This document shows positions 16,162-24,526 of a stretch of 64,000 nucleotides of DNA, in pieces. Under the pieces are notes generated by a model. It was not told where the DNA came from. It saw nothing but the letters and a program-made list of their open reading frames with translations, and searched no databases. The stretch spans positions 2,356,001-2,420,000 of the forward strand of contig NZ_CP108383.1 in the NCBI RefSeq assembly GCF_035958815.1. The letters are read 5' to 3'. The position numbers and the translations under genes are program-made. This stretch comes from Nocardia sp. NBC_01327. Its GTDB lineage: Bacteria; Actinomycetota; Actinomycetes; Mycobacteriales; Mycobacteriaceae. Each line of letters starts with the position of its first letter. Within the stretch, counting starts at the first letter, position 1.

Positions 16162-17289
16162 TCAGCGTGGTCCGAACTGTGCTGTCGGATCCCCGTATCC
16201 GCCCTGATAGGGCTGCTGCGTATAACCGCCCTGCGGTGGGTAGCCACCCTGTGGCGGGTAGCCGCCGCCGTAGGGCTGGAAGTTCGCCGGGGGCTGCATG
16301 GCCATGGGCGCGGAGGGTCGCAGGAAGAGCTTGCCGTGCCGGCTGCGGTCCCGCAGCGCCCACATGCGCCAGGTCAGCACCGGATGGCTGGACATCGCAT
16401 TGACGATCCAGACGAAGAAGCCCTTCTCCTGCGGAGCCCGGTCCGCCATCTCGTCGAATCCGACGAGCGAATTCAGATATTTGCCGCCCGCGAGGGTCTG
16501 CATGGCGGTCGGCGCGCCCGCGTGCCGATTGCAGAAGCCGTGGTTGTCGGCCGTGTACTCCTGCGCGCGAATGAGCGAGCTGCCGAGCAGCGGCAGGAAC
16601 GGGCCGAGGAACATGCCGAGCTGCCGCCAGTAGGACACATGCCCGGCGGCGATATGCCCGACCTCATGGCCGATGATGAAGGCCAGTGCGTCGGGTTGCC
16701 GTGCGGCGCCGCCGATTTCGAACAGATCGGCGTAGACGACCACGAACCGCCGGAAGCCGTGACCGGAGGCGAAGGCATTGATCTGACCATTGCCGAGCAC
16801 CACGTACGCGTCCGGCACCTTGGCCATGCCGAAGCGTCCGGCCGCCTCCTGGACCATGCGGTAGCCCTCGGGGAACTGGGTGGGCGACATCTTCACGCCA
16901 TTGACCCGCTGGGTCGAGAAGGTCATACCGCGCTGGGCCCACAGCAGCAGCGGCGCGAACGCCAGCAGCAGCACATACTGGTTGACGCTGCCGGTCACCA
17001 GCAGCAGCAATGCCAGCAGATACGCCAGCGCCGTGGCGACGACCACGACAACCAGCAGTGGAATCTCCCAGCTGTGCCGGGCGGGCATACCGAACGGCGA
17101 CAGGCCGCGGGTCTGGTCGTGCGGCGGAATCTGCGGCGGCGAATACGGTTGCTGCTGCGCCCATCCGGGCGGGCCGGTCTGCGGATTCCATCCGGCCATA
17201 CCCGTGACCGGATTCCATTCCGGATAGCTTCCGGTCGGCGGGCCCCCCGTATGTGCGTTCGGCGGTGGTGACTGATCGTCGGACGTCAT
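16162..17289 (-). CDS. Membrane-anchored M48 zinc metallopeptidase
   Basis: 375 residues. A proline/glycine-rich cytosolic N-terminus (1-70) leads to two membrane helices (about 74-98 and 103-118), then an M48 peptidase domain with the zinc motif HEVGH (residues 208-212) and a downstream glutamate in RAQEYTADNHG. The C-terminal 60 residues are a GGYPPQGGY-type repeat. HtpX-like M48 enzymes cleave misfolded membrane proteins. M. tuberculosis has HtpX elsewhere, so this is a Nocardia-type paralogue. Both tails are low-complexity, which suggests multimeric or condensate-type interactions. The ATG has only a weak ribosome site. Confidence 0.88.
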   Translation of the reverse strand: MTSDDQSPPPNAHTGGPPTGSYPEWNPVTGMAGWNPQTGPPGWAQQQPYSPPQIPPHDQTRGLSPFGMPARHSWEIPLLVVVVVATALAYLLALLLLVTGSVNQYVLLLAFAPLLLWAQRGMTFSTQRVNGVKMSPTQFPEGYRMVQEAAGRFGMAKVPDAYVVLGNGQINAFASGHGFRRFVVVYADLFEIGGAARQPDALAFIIGHEVGHIAAGHVSYWRQLGMFLGPFLPLLGSSLIRAQEYTADNHGFCNRHAGAPTAMQTLAGGKYLNSLVGFDEMADRAPQEKGFFVWIVNAMSSHPVLTWRMWALRDRSRHGKLFLRPSAPMAMQPPANFQPYGGGYPPQGGYPPQGGYTQQPYQGGYGDPTAQFGPR

Positions 17290-17363
17290 GCTCAGAACTC
17301 TATGTGCCGGACGCGGTCATCCCCAGGTGAGCCGGTCTGCGGCGGCCTGACAGAATCGCAGCC

Positions 17364-17834
17364 ATGCGCGTATACCTGGGTGCCGACCATGCCGGCTTCG
17401 AACTGAAGAACACTGTCAAGGCCCACCTCGAGGGCCAGGGCCACGATGTCGTCGATGTCGGCGCGCTGGAATACGACGCCCTCGACGATTACCCGGCCTT
17501 TTGCATCGAGGCCGCCCGCCGCACCGTGGCCGATCCGGGCAGCCTGGGCTTCGTCTTCGGCGGTTCCGGCAATGGCGAGCAGATCGCCGCCAACAAGGTG
17601 GCCGGCGCCCGCTGCGCCCTCACCTGGAGCGTGGAGACCGCGCAGCTCGCGCGCCAGCACAACAATGCGCAGCTGGCCGGCATCGGCGGCCGCATGCATA
17701 CCGAAGCGGAAGCCCTCGCCATCGTGGACGCCTTCGTCAGCACCCAGTGGTCCGAGGAGCCGCGCCACCAGCGCCGCATCGACATCCTCGCCGAGTACGA
17801 GAAGACCGGTATCGCTCCGGCTCTGCCGAACTGA
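17364..17834 (+). CDS. rpiB: Ribose-5-phosphate isomerase B
   Basis: 156 residues. The cytosolic enzyme interconverts ribose 5-phosphate and ribulose 5-phosphate in the pentose phosphate pathway. It opens MRVYLGADHAGFELKN, and has GSGNGEQIAANKVAGARCALTW and a helical C-terminus with RHQRRIDIL, all RpiB signatures; the active-site base in actinobacterial RpiB is a glutamate, matching GEQ here. It is followed after 3 bp by nei, the same pair I recall in M. tuberculosis (Rv2465c-Rv2464c). Confidence 0.95.
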   Translation: MRVYLGADHAGFELKNTVKAHLEGQGHDVVDVGALEYDALDDYPAFCIEAARRTVADPGSLGFVFGGSGNGEQIAANKVAGARCALTWSVETAQLARQHNNAQLAGIGGRMHTEAEALAIVDAFVSTQWSEEPRHQRRIDILAEYEKTGIAPALPN

Positions 17835-17837
17835 CCT

Positions 17838-18650
17838 GTGCCCGAAGGACATACGCTGCACCGCCTGGCGAAGCTGCACCACAAGCGCTTCGCCGGCGGT
17901 GAGGTCCGAGTATCGAGCCCCCAGGGCCGCTTCGCCGACGGCGCCGCCCGCCTCGACGGCCAGGTGCTGACCCGCGCCGAAGCCTGGGGCAAACACCTAC
18001 TGCACCACTACGATTCGGGCCTCATCGTCCACATCCACCTGGGCCTGTACGGCAAATTCACCGAATCCCCGTTCCCCCTGGGTGAACCGGTGGGCCAGGT
18101 CCGCATGCGCCTGATCGGCGCCGGCCGCACCGGAGACGTCTTCGGCACCGACCTGCGCGGCCCCACCGCCTGCGAAATCCTGCTCCCTCCCGAGGTCACC
18201 GCCCTCACCGACCGCCTCGGCCCCGACCCGCTCCGCAAGGACGCCGACCCGGACCGCGCCTGGCATCGCATCAGCCGCTCGCAGCGCCCGATCGGCGCAC
18301 TGCTGATGGATCAGAAGGTCCTCGCGGGCGTCGGCAACGTCTACCGCGCGGAAATCCTTTTCCGCCACGGTATTTCCCCCGATCGTCCCGGCACCCAGCT
18401 CACTTATGAAGAGTGGCAAGCGATCTGGTCCGACCTCGTCGACCTGATGAAGGTAGGCGTCCGCCGCGGCGTAATGGTCGTAGTGCGCCCCGACGACGAC
18501 CACGGCGCCCCGTCCTACGCCGCCGACCGCCCCCGCACCTACGTCTACCGCCGCGCCGGTGACCCCTGCCGCCTCTGCAGTACCCCGGTCCTCCACTCGG
18601 TCCTCGAAGGCCGAAACCTGTTCTGGTGTCCCACTTGCCAACCCTCCTGA
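17838..18650 (+). CDS. nei: Fpg/Nei-family DNA glycosylase (endonuclease VIII)
   Basis: 270 residues from a GTG. The N-terminal PEGHT supplies the catalytic proline and glutamate. The H2TH segment (GALLMDQKVLAGVGNVYRAEILFRHGI) and a four-cysteine zinc finger at the C-terminus (CRLC...CPTC) are intact. The enzyme excises oxidised pyrimidines and cleaves the strand by beta/delta-elimination. It is probably co-transcribed with rpiB. Pieces of a second, similar nei occur just downstream (inverted) and at 24.5 kb, so the 3' end of this gene is the border of the inserted island. Confidence 0.94.
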   Translation: MPEGHTLHRLAKLHHKRFAGGEVRVSSPQGRFADGAARLDGQVLTRAEAWGKHLLHHYDSGLIVHIHLGLYGKFTESPFPLGEPVGQVRMRLIGAGRTGDVFGTDLRGPTACEILLPPEVTALTDRLGPDPLRKDADPDRAWHRISRSQRPIGALLMDQKVLAGVGNVYRAEILFRHGISPDRPGTQLTYEEWQAIWSDLVDLMKVGVRRGVMVVVRPDDDHGAPSYAADRPRTYVYRRAGDPCRLCSTPVLHSVLEGRNLFWCPTCQPS

Positions 18651-18775
18651 TCGAGGCGGGCAATGAGCCCTTCTACCTCGGTTTTCTGCAGAATTTCGCA
18701 CGCGGTGGGACCGGGTAGGTCGGTGCCGTAGAGGTCACCGAGAAATGCGGTGCCAACTCGGCCAGGTCTGATCAC
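18651..18775 (-). pseudogene. Inverted fragment of a nei-like gene
   Basis: Read on the minus strand, this stretch encodes YGTDLPGPTACEIL followed by EVEGLIARLD. It aligns with residues of intact Nei around FGTDLRGPTACEIL and EVTALTDRLG (middle of the protein). It abuts the stop codon of nei tail to tail and has no catalytic or zinc-finger parts. It is a decayed, inverted piece of a diverged homologue, not a copy of the adjacent gene. Confidence 0.75.
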
Positions 18776-19087
18776 AGTGCCGCCCTATCGGGGATGTGCT
18801 GTGCGCGCATGAATCCGCTGCTGAATGGTCAGTAGCAGGTGATTGTTGGTCACTTACCGCCAGGTGTCGCAACGCTGACCCTAAGCTGAGTACAGCGAAA
18901 TTGACTGTGCCGCATCAAAGAATCGTAATGGTGCACCGGCGGCTGGATCGATATCCACGGCGGATATTGCCGTGGGATCAGTTGTGTGCCTGAGTTGTTC
19001 GATACGCGGCATAGCATCATCGCCGAACCCACCCCCCAATTTGACGGCGCGCGCATTCATCAGCTACTGACGCCGCTTCTACATCCC

Positions 19088-19129
19088 AAAGCCGAAGGCA
19101 CCCAGCGCAAGCCGGTTGCCTTCGGCTTT
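19088..19129. terminator. Terminator-like hairpin just before the toxin gene
   Basis: A perfect 13-bp stem (AAAGCCGAAGGCA with its complement) and a 16-nt loop are followed by CTTTAT. It ends only 24 bp before the ATG of the large toxin-like gene. It could stop read-through from nei or act as an attenuator for the toxin gene. Confidence 0.7.
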
Positions 19130-19153
19130 CTTTATCACATATCGGAGTTTGCC

Positions 19154-22100
19154 ATGGCAGTACCGGTTGGCCCTTCAGTCACAACCACCAATGACTGGGG
19201 CCAGAAGGTGACGACCACTCACCTGTCGGACGGGACCCTTCAGGTCGTCACCCAGGACGGTGGCGACGAGGGCGCCCATCGGCCCACGACCAAAACCGAA
19301 ATCGTGCAGGACCCGGCCTGGGCAAATGTGTTCAGACCACCGCAGGATCAGGGGAAACCGCTACCCCCGCCGTACAAACCGAGGCCGTCTATCAGTCCAA
19401 CCGAGCAGGCGATCCTCGGTGTCGACGCGAATGGCAATCCGACCACTGCCAGTGATCTACCGCCGACGACAATGAATCCGTACGATCCGAGCGGCCTCCT
19501 GGGCATTCAACTCGACGCTCACGGAAAGCCCATTGTCCCGGACAAGCCCTCCATCCCTTCGGGTGATAAGCCGGGTGGGTCGGCGGGCAACCAGAATACG
19601 GGCGGTCTTGGTGCGTCGCAACCAGATCCGGCCCTTGCCGACAAAATCAAGGGAATATACGGCTCTCCGGGTTCTACGGTGACCACGGGGTTGGGAACGA
19701 AGACAACCAAGACGGTCCAAAGTGATGGAACCACGATCATCACCACTCAGGGCGGCGGCTCCGACGGCGGTGACCGCCCGTGGATTCGAACGGAGATCGA
19801 CTTCCCCGCGGAGTCGGGACGCCCTCCATTGATCGGCTATGGCGAGAGTGCCGTAACAACCGGGTACTGGACCAATCCTGATGGCACGACAACGACCCTT
19901 TTGGATCGCAATGGGCAGCACGAAGTACGCATCAACGGTCTGACAAACCACACCCCCTGGTCGCAAACTTATGACACCGACGACAAAGGCAACGTCGTCA
20001 CCGCAACCAAGGTCGACGGGATAACGACCACTCAGAACAGTGGCACTCCCGGAGTGGCGAAGACGTCCCAGCGCCTGCCCGATGGTAGCGATCGGACGGT
20101 CACCACGGTCGATGGAAATATTGTCGCGATCGATAAATATGGGCTCGACGACAAAGGGAAATTTGTTCATACCCAAACAACTTACGATCCGAATGGCCTG
20201 GCAACCGTTACCCAGTTCGACAACCCTCAGCCGGGAGCCCAGAAGGTCACCCAACAACAAGGAAACGGTCAACTCGACACCCATTACGTCTACCCGGATG
20301 GAACGCACACCCCGGGCGGCCTCGACAGCCCCCCTGAGGATCGCGACGGAGTCCAAGGTGGGATCGACACCGTCAAGGGAATCTGGCACGACGGGACCAT
20401 CGTCCTCGACACACTCCACAACATCTATGTCGCCCCGGTGGAAGACGCGATCGACCCCGGCACCAATCACCAAGCCCCAACACACGGCATCATCGAGACG
20501 GGACTCGCGGCTCTCGATATCGGCCTGCTCGCCGCCGACGGTCTCGGCGCGGCCGCTTCGGCTGTCGATCGCGCCGCCGCCATCGGCGCTGGTGCACGTG
20601 CAGCACGCGATGCGGTATTAGCAGGCGCGACCAAAGACGAAGCACTCGCCGCCGCTCGCGCTGCGATCAAGGACTACCGGAACGTACCGTCGGGCCTCGG
20701 TGACGGTACCGGCTTACCGCGCGGACACGGACCAAATCCTGACCTTCCGAATCCGAGTTCGCCGAATGTGGACGGTGCGGGACTGAACCCGCACGAAGCC
20801 CCTCCCACCGGAGACCGCCCCACCGCACCGGGTGCTGGCGGCCGGGGCAACGGTCTTCCTGATCCGGCCCCGAATGCGGATGGGCTTACCGACCGCACTC
20901 TGCCTGGCGAAGCCCCGGATCCGAATGCCCCGGACCCAGAGCTCTCACCGAACGACCCGAGCGCACAACCGAATACGTCGGGCCTCAACCCCACACCGCT
21001 CGACCCCCTCCTCGACGCGATGCAACAAGACTTGGGTGCCACCTGGGAGCAGGGCAAGAACCAGTTCCAACAATTCCTCGCGAACTCGAGGGCGAAACTC
21101 GACACCACCCTGGACGCAATCCTGGAACGGCAACCGGCCCTTGCCGGCGTCGTCAACAGCATCCGAAACGCCGAAGAAGGCCTCGGGCTCGGCGGAACCG
21201 AAGCAAGAAACGCCGGAGGCGCTTCCCGTGGTGGCGACCTCGATTCCCCCTCCAGTGGAGGGGGCGGTGGGGGGCGTGGTCCGGGCGACCGCGGACCCAC
21301 AGACCCGCCCCCACAAGATGGTGGTCTCGGAGACGAGACTCCCGAAGATCGCCCGGCGATCGAATACAGGTACAACAGCGAGGACGGGCTCTGGTACGGC
21401 TACGACATAAACGAAAAACCACATGCGATGCCGAAAGGTGTTCAGCCGTTAGAGGGCGGAAGAAGCTGGCATGGCCCCAAACCCAATGGGGAAGGCAGTG
21501 GCTATGTCACGAAAGAAGACTGGGCAGTTTTCGGTCGAAGGCCGCGCCGCTATAGGGGCCAGGAATACACGGACCTCGCTGAGGAAGCGCGCAAAGCTAC
21601 TCCTATACCGCCCGGCGCATCCCCCCACATGCTGCGAATCGGCGAGAACGGCGTCGAGGCCAGGGCTCTTCCTGGAGCGGATACGCTCAAGTCGCAGGCG
21701 CGGCGGTTTATCGGGGAAGGGCTGGACAGAGCCGAGATCGAAGTAGAAAACGTGGACAGGGCCAAGGTTGGTCGGGACCAGCAGACGATCGTCTCTGAGC
21801 AAGGATCCATCGGTGTGCGAATGGCTGACGGGACGACGGTAACAATCAACCCGGACTTCATCGTCTACGACCCTGAAACCAAAACAGTAAAGATCATCGA
21901 CTCGAAGTTCGGCAAGGGCGCCGTCTATACCGACAACCAACTCGACGCATACCCCATCCTGGCAAAAGGAAACGTCAAGCTCAGCGATCTGAAGCTGTCG
22001 CAGTCTGTCAAGGACAAGCTCAGAGACCAGGGCATCAAACTGGATACTCAAATCTCTGGCGTCGAGACGCACCCGTGGAACAATGGCATCATGCCGGATC

Positions 22101-22588
22101 CGGCGGTCCTCGCCCGCGCAACAACAGATTTCGCAGACTCCGCCGCAGCCCTCCAGGCGGCGGGTGGCGAGCTTGGTGAATCTGCATCCCAGGCCTTGGC
22201 GTTTCTGAAGACATGGAACCAGGAGGCCAGTGGAGAAATACCCGGCAAGACACCACTGAGCTTCCCGATCGTCCCGGGAAAGAACCAACTCGGACCGATT
22301 GCGCTGCCTATATCGTCAACATTGACTCCGGCGATGCTAGGCCAGCGGCCCATCGACCCGGGCGCGTGGATCACAGGCGTGATTCGGAGCGGCTTGTCCG
22401 GGCTCGACAACGTGGCCGCTACTGTGTTCTCCAATGTTGCTCTGACCCAAGCGATCAATCCCATGGTATCCCAACGTAACGTCGACCAGTCGCAGACGAT
22501 CACAATCTCGGTCCAAGGCACTGACCAGATTGTGGATGCGGATATCCGGAAGTGCCGGGCGTATCTCCCGTTGGGGCGACGGCTTTGA
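19154..22588 (+). CDS. Polymorphic-toxin-like protein with C-terminal PD-(D/E)XK-type nuclease motif
   Basis: 1144 residues. The N-terminal 330 residues hold threonine/glycine-rich repeats (a VTTT...DGT...VTQDGG unit of about 45 residues appears at least twice, then YDTDDKGN and YDPNG units like RHS/YD repeats). A hydrophobic alanine-rich helix region (about 430-500) and a long Pro/Asn/Gly linker (about 510-620) follow. Near the end are Asp901 in NPDFIVYD and Asp916-Ser-Lys918 in KIIDSKFG, the spacing of a PD-(D/E)XK nuclease, then NQLDAYP. This layout suggests a contact-dependent or secreted DNase. No WXG or signal peptide is visible, so the export route is unknown. GGAG lies 6 bp before the ATG; a GTG frame upstream (18986) runs through a terminator hairpin. 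Codon use is less GC-rich than the neighbours. Confidence 0.75.
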   Translation: MAVPVGPSVTTTNDWGQKVTTTHLSDGTLQVVTQDGGDEGAHRPTTKTEIVQDPAWANVFRPPQDQGKPLPPPYKPRPSISPTEQAILGVDANGNPTTASDLPPTTMNPYDPSGLLGIQLDAHGKPIVPDKPSIPSGDKPGGSAGNQNTGGLGASQPDPALADKIKGIYGSPGSTVTTGLGTKTTKTVQSDGTTIITTQGGGSDGGDRPWIRTEIDFPAESGRPPLIGYGESAVTTGYWTNPDGTTTTLLDRNGQHEVRINGLTNHTPWSQTYDTDDKGNVVTATKVDGITTTQNSGTPGVAKTSQRLPDGSDRTVTTVDGNIVAIDKYGLDDKGKFVHTQTTYDPNGLATVTQFDNPQPGAQKVTQQQGNGQLDTHYVYPDGTHTPGGLDSPPEDRDGVQGGIDTVKGIWHDGTIVLDTLHNIYVAPVEDAIDPGTNHQAPTHGIIETGLAALDIGLLAADGLGAAASAVDRAAAIGAGARAARDAVLAGATKDEALAAARAAIKDYRNVPSGLGDGTGLPRGHGPNPDLPNPSSPNVDGAGLNPHEAPPTGDRPTAPGAGGRGNGLPDPAPNADGLTDRTLPGEAPDPNAPDPELSPNDPSAQPNTSGLNPTPLDPLLDAMQQDLGATWEQGKNQFQQFLANSRAKLDTTLDAILERQPALAGVVNSIRNAEEGLGLGGTEARNAGGASRGGDLDSPSSGGGGGGRGPGDRGPTDPPPQDGGLGDETPEDRPAIEYRYNSEDGLWYGYDINEKPHAMPKGVQPLEGGRSWHGPKPNGEGSGYVTKEDWAVFGRRPRRYRGQEYTDLAEEARKATPIPPGASPHMLRIGENGVEARALPGADTLKSQARRFIGEGLDRAEIEVENVDRAKVGRDQQTIVSEQGSIGVRMADGTTVTINPDFIVYDPETKTVKIIDSKFGKGAVYTDNQLDAYPILAKGNVKLSDLKLSQSVKDKLRDQGIKLDTQISGVETHPWNNGIMPDPAVLARATTDFADSAAALQAAGGELGESASQALAFLKTWNQEASGEIPGKTPLSFPIVPGKNQLGPIALPISSTLTPAMLGQRPIDPGAWITGVIRSGLSGLDNVAATVFSNVALTQAINPMVSQRNVDQSQTITISVQGTDQIVDADIRKCRAYLPLGRRL

Positions 22589-23355
22589 GCACCCACGATA
22601 CGCTGGCGGGTGCGAACTATGAAGGGCGGAAAGCATTGGCTACCAGTAAAATTAAGAAATTTCAACAGTTGCTATCGGCCGAACTCTCACCCGCACTGGC
22701 GGACCAGGGGTTCCTGCCGGGGTCCGCTCCCCGAGGCATGGAGGGGTTGTGGTTCGCAAGCAAAAGCCCCTCCCTCCCGCACGCCACCGCGGCCGTCAAG
22801 GTCGTGGTGGAATCCAGAAGAGATTGGCTGGGTATGTCCGCGTACGCGCACTTGACATCTGACGCAGTAGCGGAAATTGTCCGCAATATGCCCGACCCCG
22901 CACGGGCGGCGGACAGTTCAGACGACAGCCCTTATCTCGGTTCTATCGAGTTGGTTGGTTTCGCTAGCTTTATCAAGCCGGCTCCTGCAGGCGAGTTCCT
23001 ATTGGTCAATCCGTCAAGCGTCCCCCGCGCAGCCGATTGGTTCCTGCAATGCGTTCGTGGCCCCGTGGCGGAGTGGTTTCTTCAGCGGGACAGTGTGTCG
23101 AAGCTTGTCGATCTCGCCAAATTCCCGACGGCAGCGGCCGTAGACCGAAAGAGCCCCAGTTCGATGCGGCTGCGGGCGACGGTGATCCTCTGTGCACTGG
23201 AGGGCCGGTTGGCCGATGCTGCCGGGCTGATGAGGTGGTACTTGACAGAAGGACGATTCGACGGTCTCGATTCCCCGGAGCAGGCGTCAGCTTTCGATAT
23301 TGCTCTGGGACAGCAGTTTCCAGGATACGCGGAAGCCCGAAAGATGATGGACTGA
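22585..23355 (+). CDS. Probable immunity protein of the toxin
   Basis: About 256 residues, with no family that I recognise. The likely start is a TTG overlapping the toxin stop (TTGA, 22585-22588), giving translational coupling; a TTG at 22636 and a GTG at 22552 are alternatives. The sequence is soluble, with KIKKFQQLLSAELSPALADQGF at the N-terminus and a helical C-terminus (LRATVILCALEGRLADAAGLMRWYLTEG). Position and coupling directly behind the toxin's nuclease domain are the main evidence for an immunity role. The lower GC and odd codons match the toxin gene. Confidence 0.65.
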   Translation: MSTHDTLAGANYEGRKALATSKIKKFQQLLSAELSPALADQGFLPGSAPRGMEGLWFASKSPSLPHATAAVKVVVESRRDWLGMSAYAHLTSDAVAEIVRNMPDPARAADSSDDSPYLGSIELVGFASFIKPAPAGEFLLVNPSSVPRAADWFLQCVRGPVAEWFLQRDSVSKLVDLAKFPTAAAVDRKSPSSMRLRATVILCALEGRLADAAGLMRWYLTEGRFDGLDSPEQASAFDIALGQQFPGYAEARKMMD

Positions 23356-23558
23356 ACAATCGTCGTCTTCGCTGGAGGCGCAGGGCGATCAGCTGCCGTC
23401 GACGAGAGCAGTATCTGTTTGAACCTGTTGTTGCACAGATGGATTGCGACTATGCCGCTGATACAGCGGGTCCAATTCTGAACAGGGAAATCCAGAGGCC
23501 GCAGCGATCGACCCCCAGTAGGTAGACAGCCAGCGAAGAACAGCGAGGCTGTTTGACA

Positions 23559-23587
23559 TCCCCGGCTGCCCTCGGGACAGCTGGGGA
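23559..23587. terminator. Hairpin downstream of the immunity gene
   Basis: A 10-bp stem (TCCCCGGCTG with CAGCTGGGGA, one wobble) and a 9-nt loop lie about 200 bp after the immunity stop. It probably ends the toxin-immunity transcript. Confidence 0.55.
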
Positions 23588-23797
23588 CACGCCTGAACCC
23601 AACGAGAACAACCAATTGGTTATGCAAATCTCGATCTCGCTCCATCCGGCGCTCAGCTGAAGCCCATCCCGCCGAGGCGGGAGAACCGTGCAGCCGCCAG
23701 ATGAGTGGCCTGGTTCCGCTGACTACACCCACGGCATGGTTGACGGCAGCCATGGAGGCTGCCGTACCGCCAACCCACAACGAAATAGCATTCATTC
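23588..23797. other. Non-coding stretch between immunity gene and the next small gene
   Basis: With the 200 bp before it (23356-23558), this stretch has no reading frame I would call. It contains a perfect 8-bp hairpin (arms 23744-23751 and 23757-23764, 5-nt loop) 33 bp before the next gene, possibly a leader structure. Confidence 0.4.
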
Positions 23798-24265
23798 ATG
23801 CAGGTCGATATCCAAGGCGCGGTCGAAATCGCGCGCATCGCAACAGAACCCGACTGGGACTGGAGCACCGACGGACTTCGCCGGTTCTGTGCGGCCGCAG
23901 GCTGGGAGATCACCAATCAAAATGGTTCGGGCAGCGCATCGCTTCGAACCACCCTGAGAGTCGGTCGACCTAAGTCGCGCGTGTACGGCAACCCACGCAA
24001 GACCAACCTGATCACGACCTTCGTCACCGATGTAGCCGACCCCGCTACGCCGGGCCTGAGCGACTGGCTGGCTGGCACATTCGACCAGTTACGTGCCGCC
24101 TTCACCACCATCCTCGGGGAGCCCAGCCGATACGAACCCGGCCGCGAAGCGACGATCTCATGGGACCGGCCGAACCTGACGATAGAGCTGTCCATGATCT
24201 GGCAGGCGATCTCTATGCGTCTTGTAAGGCCGGACGGCTTCTTCGGCATCAACTACCAGGAATGA
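23798..24265 (+). CDS. Small DUF6301-like protein, possible second immunity protein
   Basis: 155 residues. It has GAVEIARIATEPDWDWSTDGLRRFCAAAGWE at the start, a central beta-rich RVYGNPRKTNLITTFVTDV and a C-terminal NLTIELSMIWQAISMRLV. From memory this resembles the DUF6301 family of actinobacteria, which has no assigned function and is often near secretion and toxin loci. It has no signal peptide or membrane helix. The gene stands on its own transcript behind a hairpin and ends in front of a near-perfect palindrome. An immunity or toxin-related role is inferred from its place in the island. Confidence 0.65.
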   Translation: MQVDIQGAVEIARIATEPDWDWSTDGLRRFCAAAGWEITNQNGSGSASLRTTLRVGRPKSRVYGNPRKTNLITTFVTDVADPATPGLSDWLAGTFDQLRAAFTTILGEPSRYEPGREATISWDRPNLTIELSMIWQAISMRLVRPDGFFGINYQE

Positions 24266-24296
24266 TGGGAGCCGGGTCATACGACAGTCTGGAAAC

Positions 24297-24328
24297 GCCG
24301 CCGGTCCGAGATATCTCAGACCGGCGGC
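24297..24328. terminator. 32-bp near-perfect palindrome, probable bidirectional terminator
   Basis: GCCGCCGGTC and its complement flank GAGATATCTC, and only one base pair of the 32 bp mismatches. It begins 31 bp after the stop of the preceding plus-strand gene and includes the stop of a small minus-strand frame. It may terminate both, or be a protein-binding or recombination site. Confidence 0.6.
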
Positions 24329-24432
24329 CCGATGCATCGGCAGCTCATACCCCCCGGCCAGAGCAGTGCCTTGCTTGGCCATCGCAACTCCACCCCGCAG
24401 CCTTCGTCGACGCACTTGAGGAGGGCACCCAT
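24316..24432 (-). CDS. Tiny cysteine-containing hypothetical protein
   Basis: 38 residues if the ATG at 24432 is used. It reads MGALLKCVDEGCGVELRW, then WPGGMSCRC near the end, with a four-cysteine pattern (CxxxxC...CxC) like a small zinc ribbon. The stop falls in the palindrome that could serve as its terminator. There is no good ribosome site, and a GTG at 24447 is possible. This is a weak call kept because of its composition and placement. Confidence 0.3.
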   Translation of the reverse strand: MGALLKCVDEGCGVELRWPSKALLWPGGMSCRCIGPPV

Positions 24433-24526
24433 CTGGCGTGTTGGCACCTGGACGTGGGTACCCAGGGACGGCTGGCGTAGCAGTTGGTTGCACTGTTTTA
24501 CAGGTCGGATAGGGTGAACTAATTCA

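Noticed and set aside
18986..19153. N-terminal extension of the toxin from a GTG at 18986
   Set aside because: It has no ribosome site, no homology and would translate through a terminator hairpin; the ATG at 19154 has GGAG at good distance.
23701..23973. Plus-strand frame before the DUF6301-like gene
   Set aside because: It overlaps the better-supported gene in another frame, has no ribosome site and no motif.
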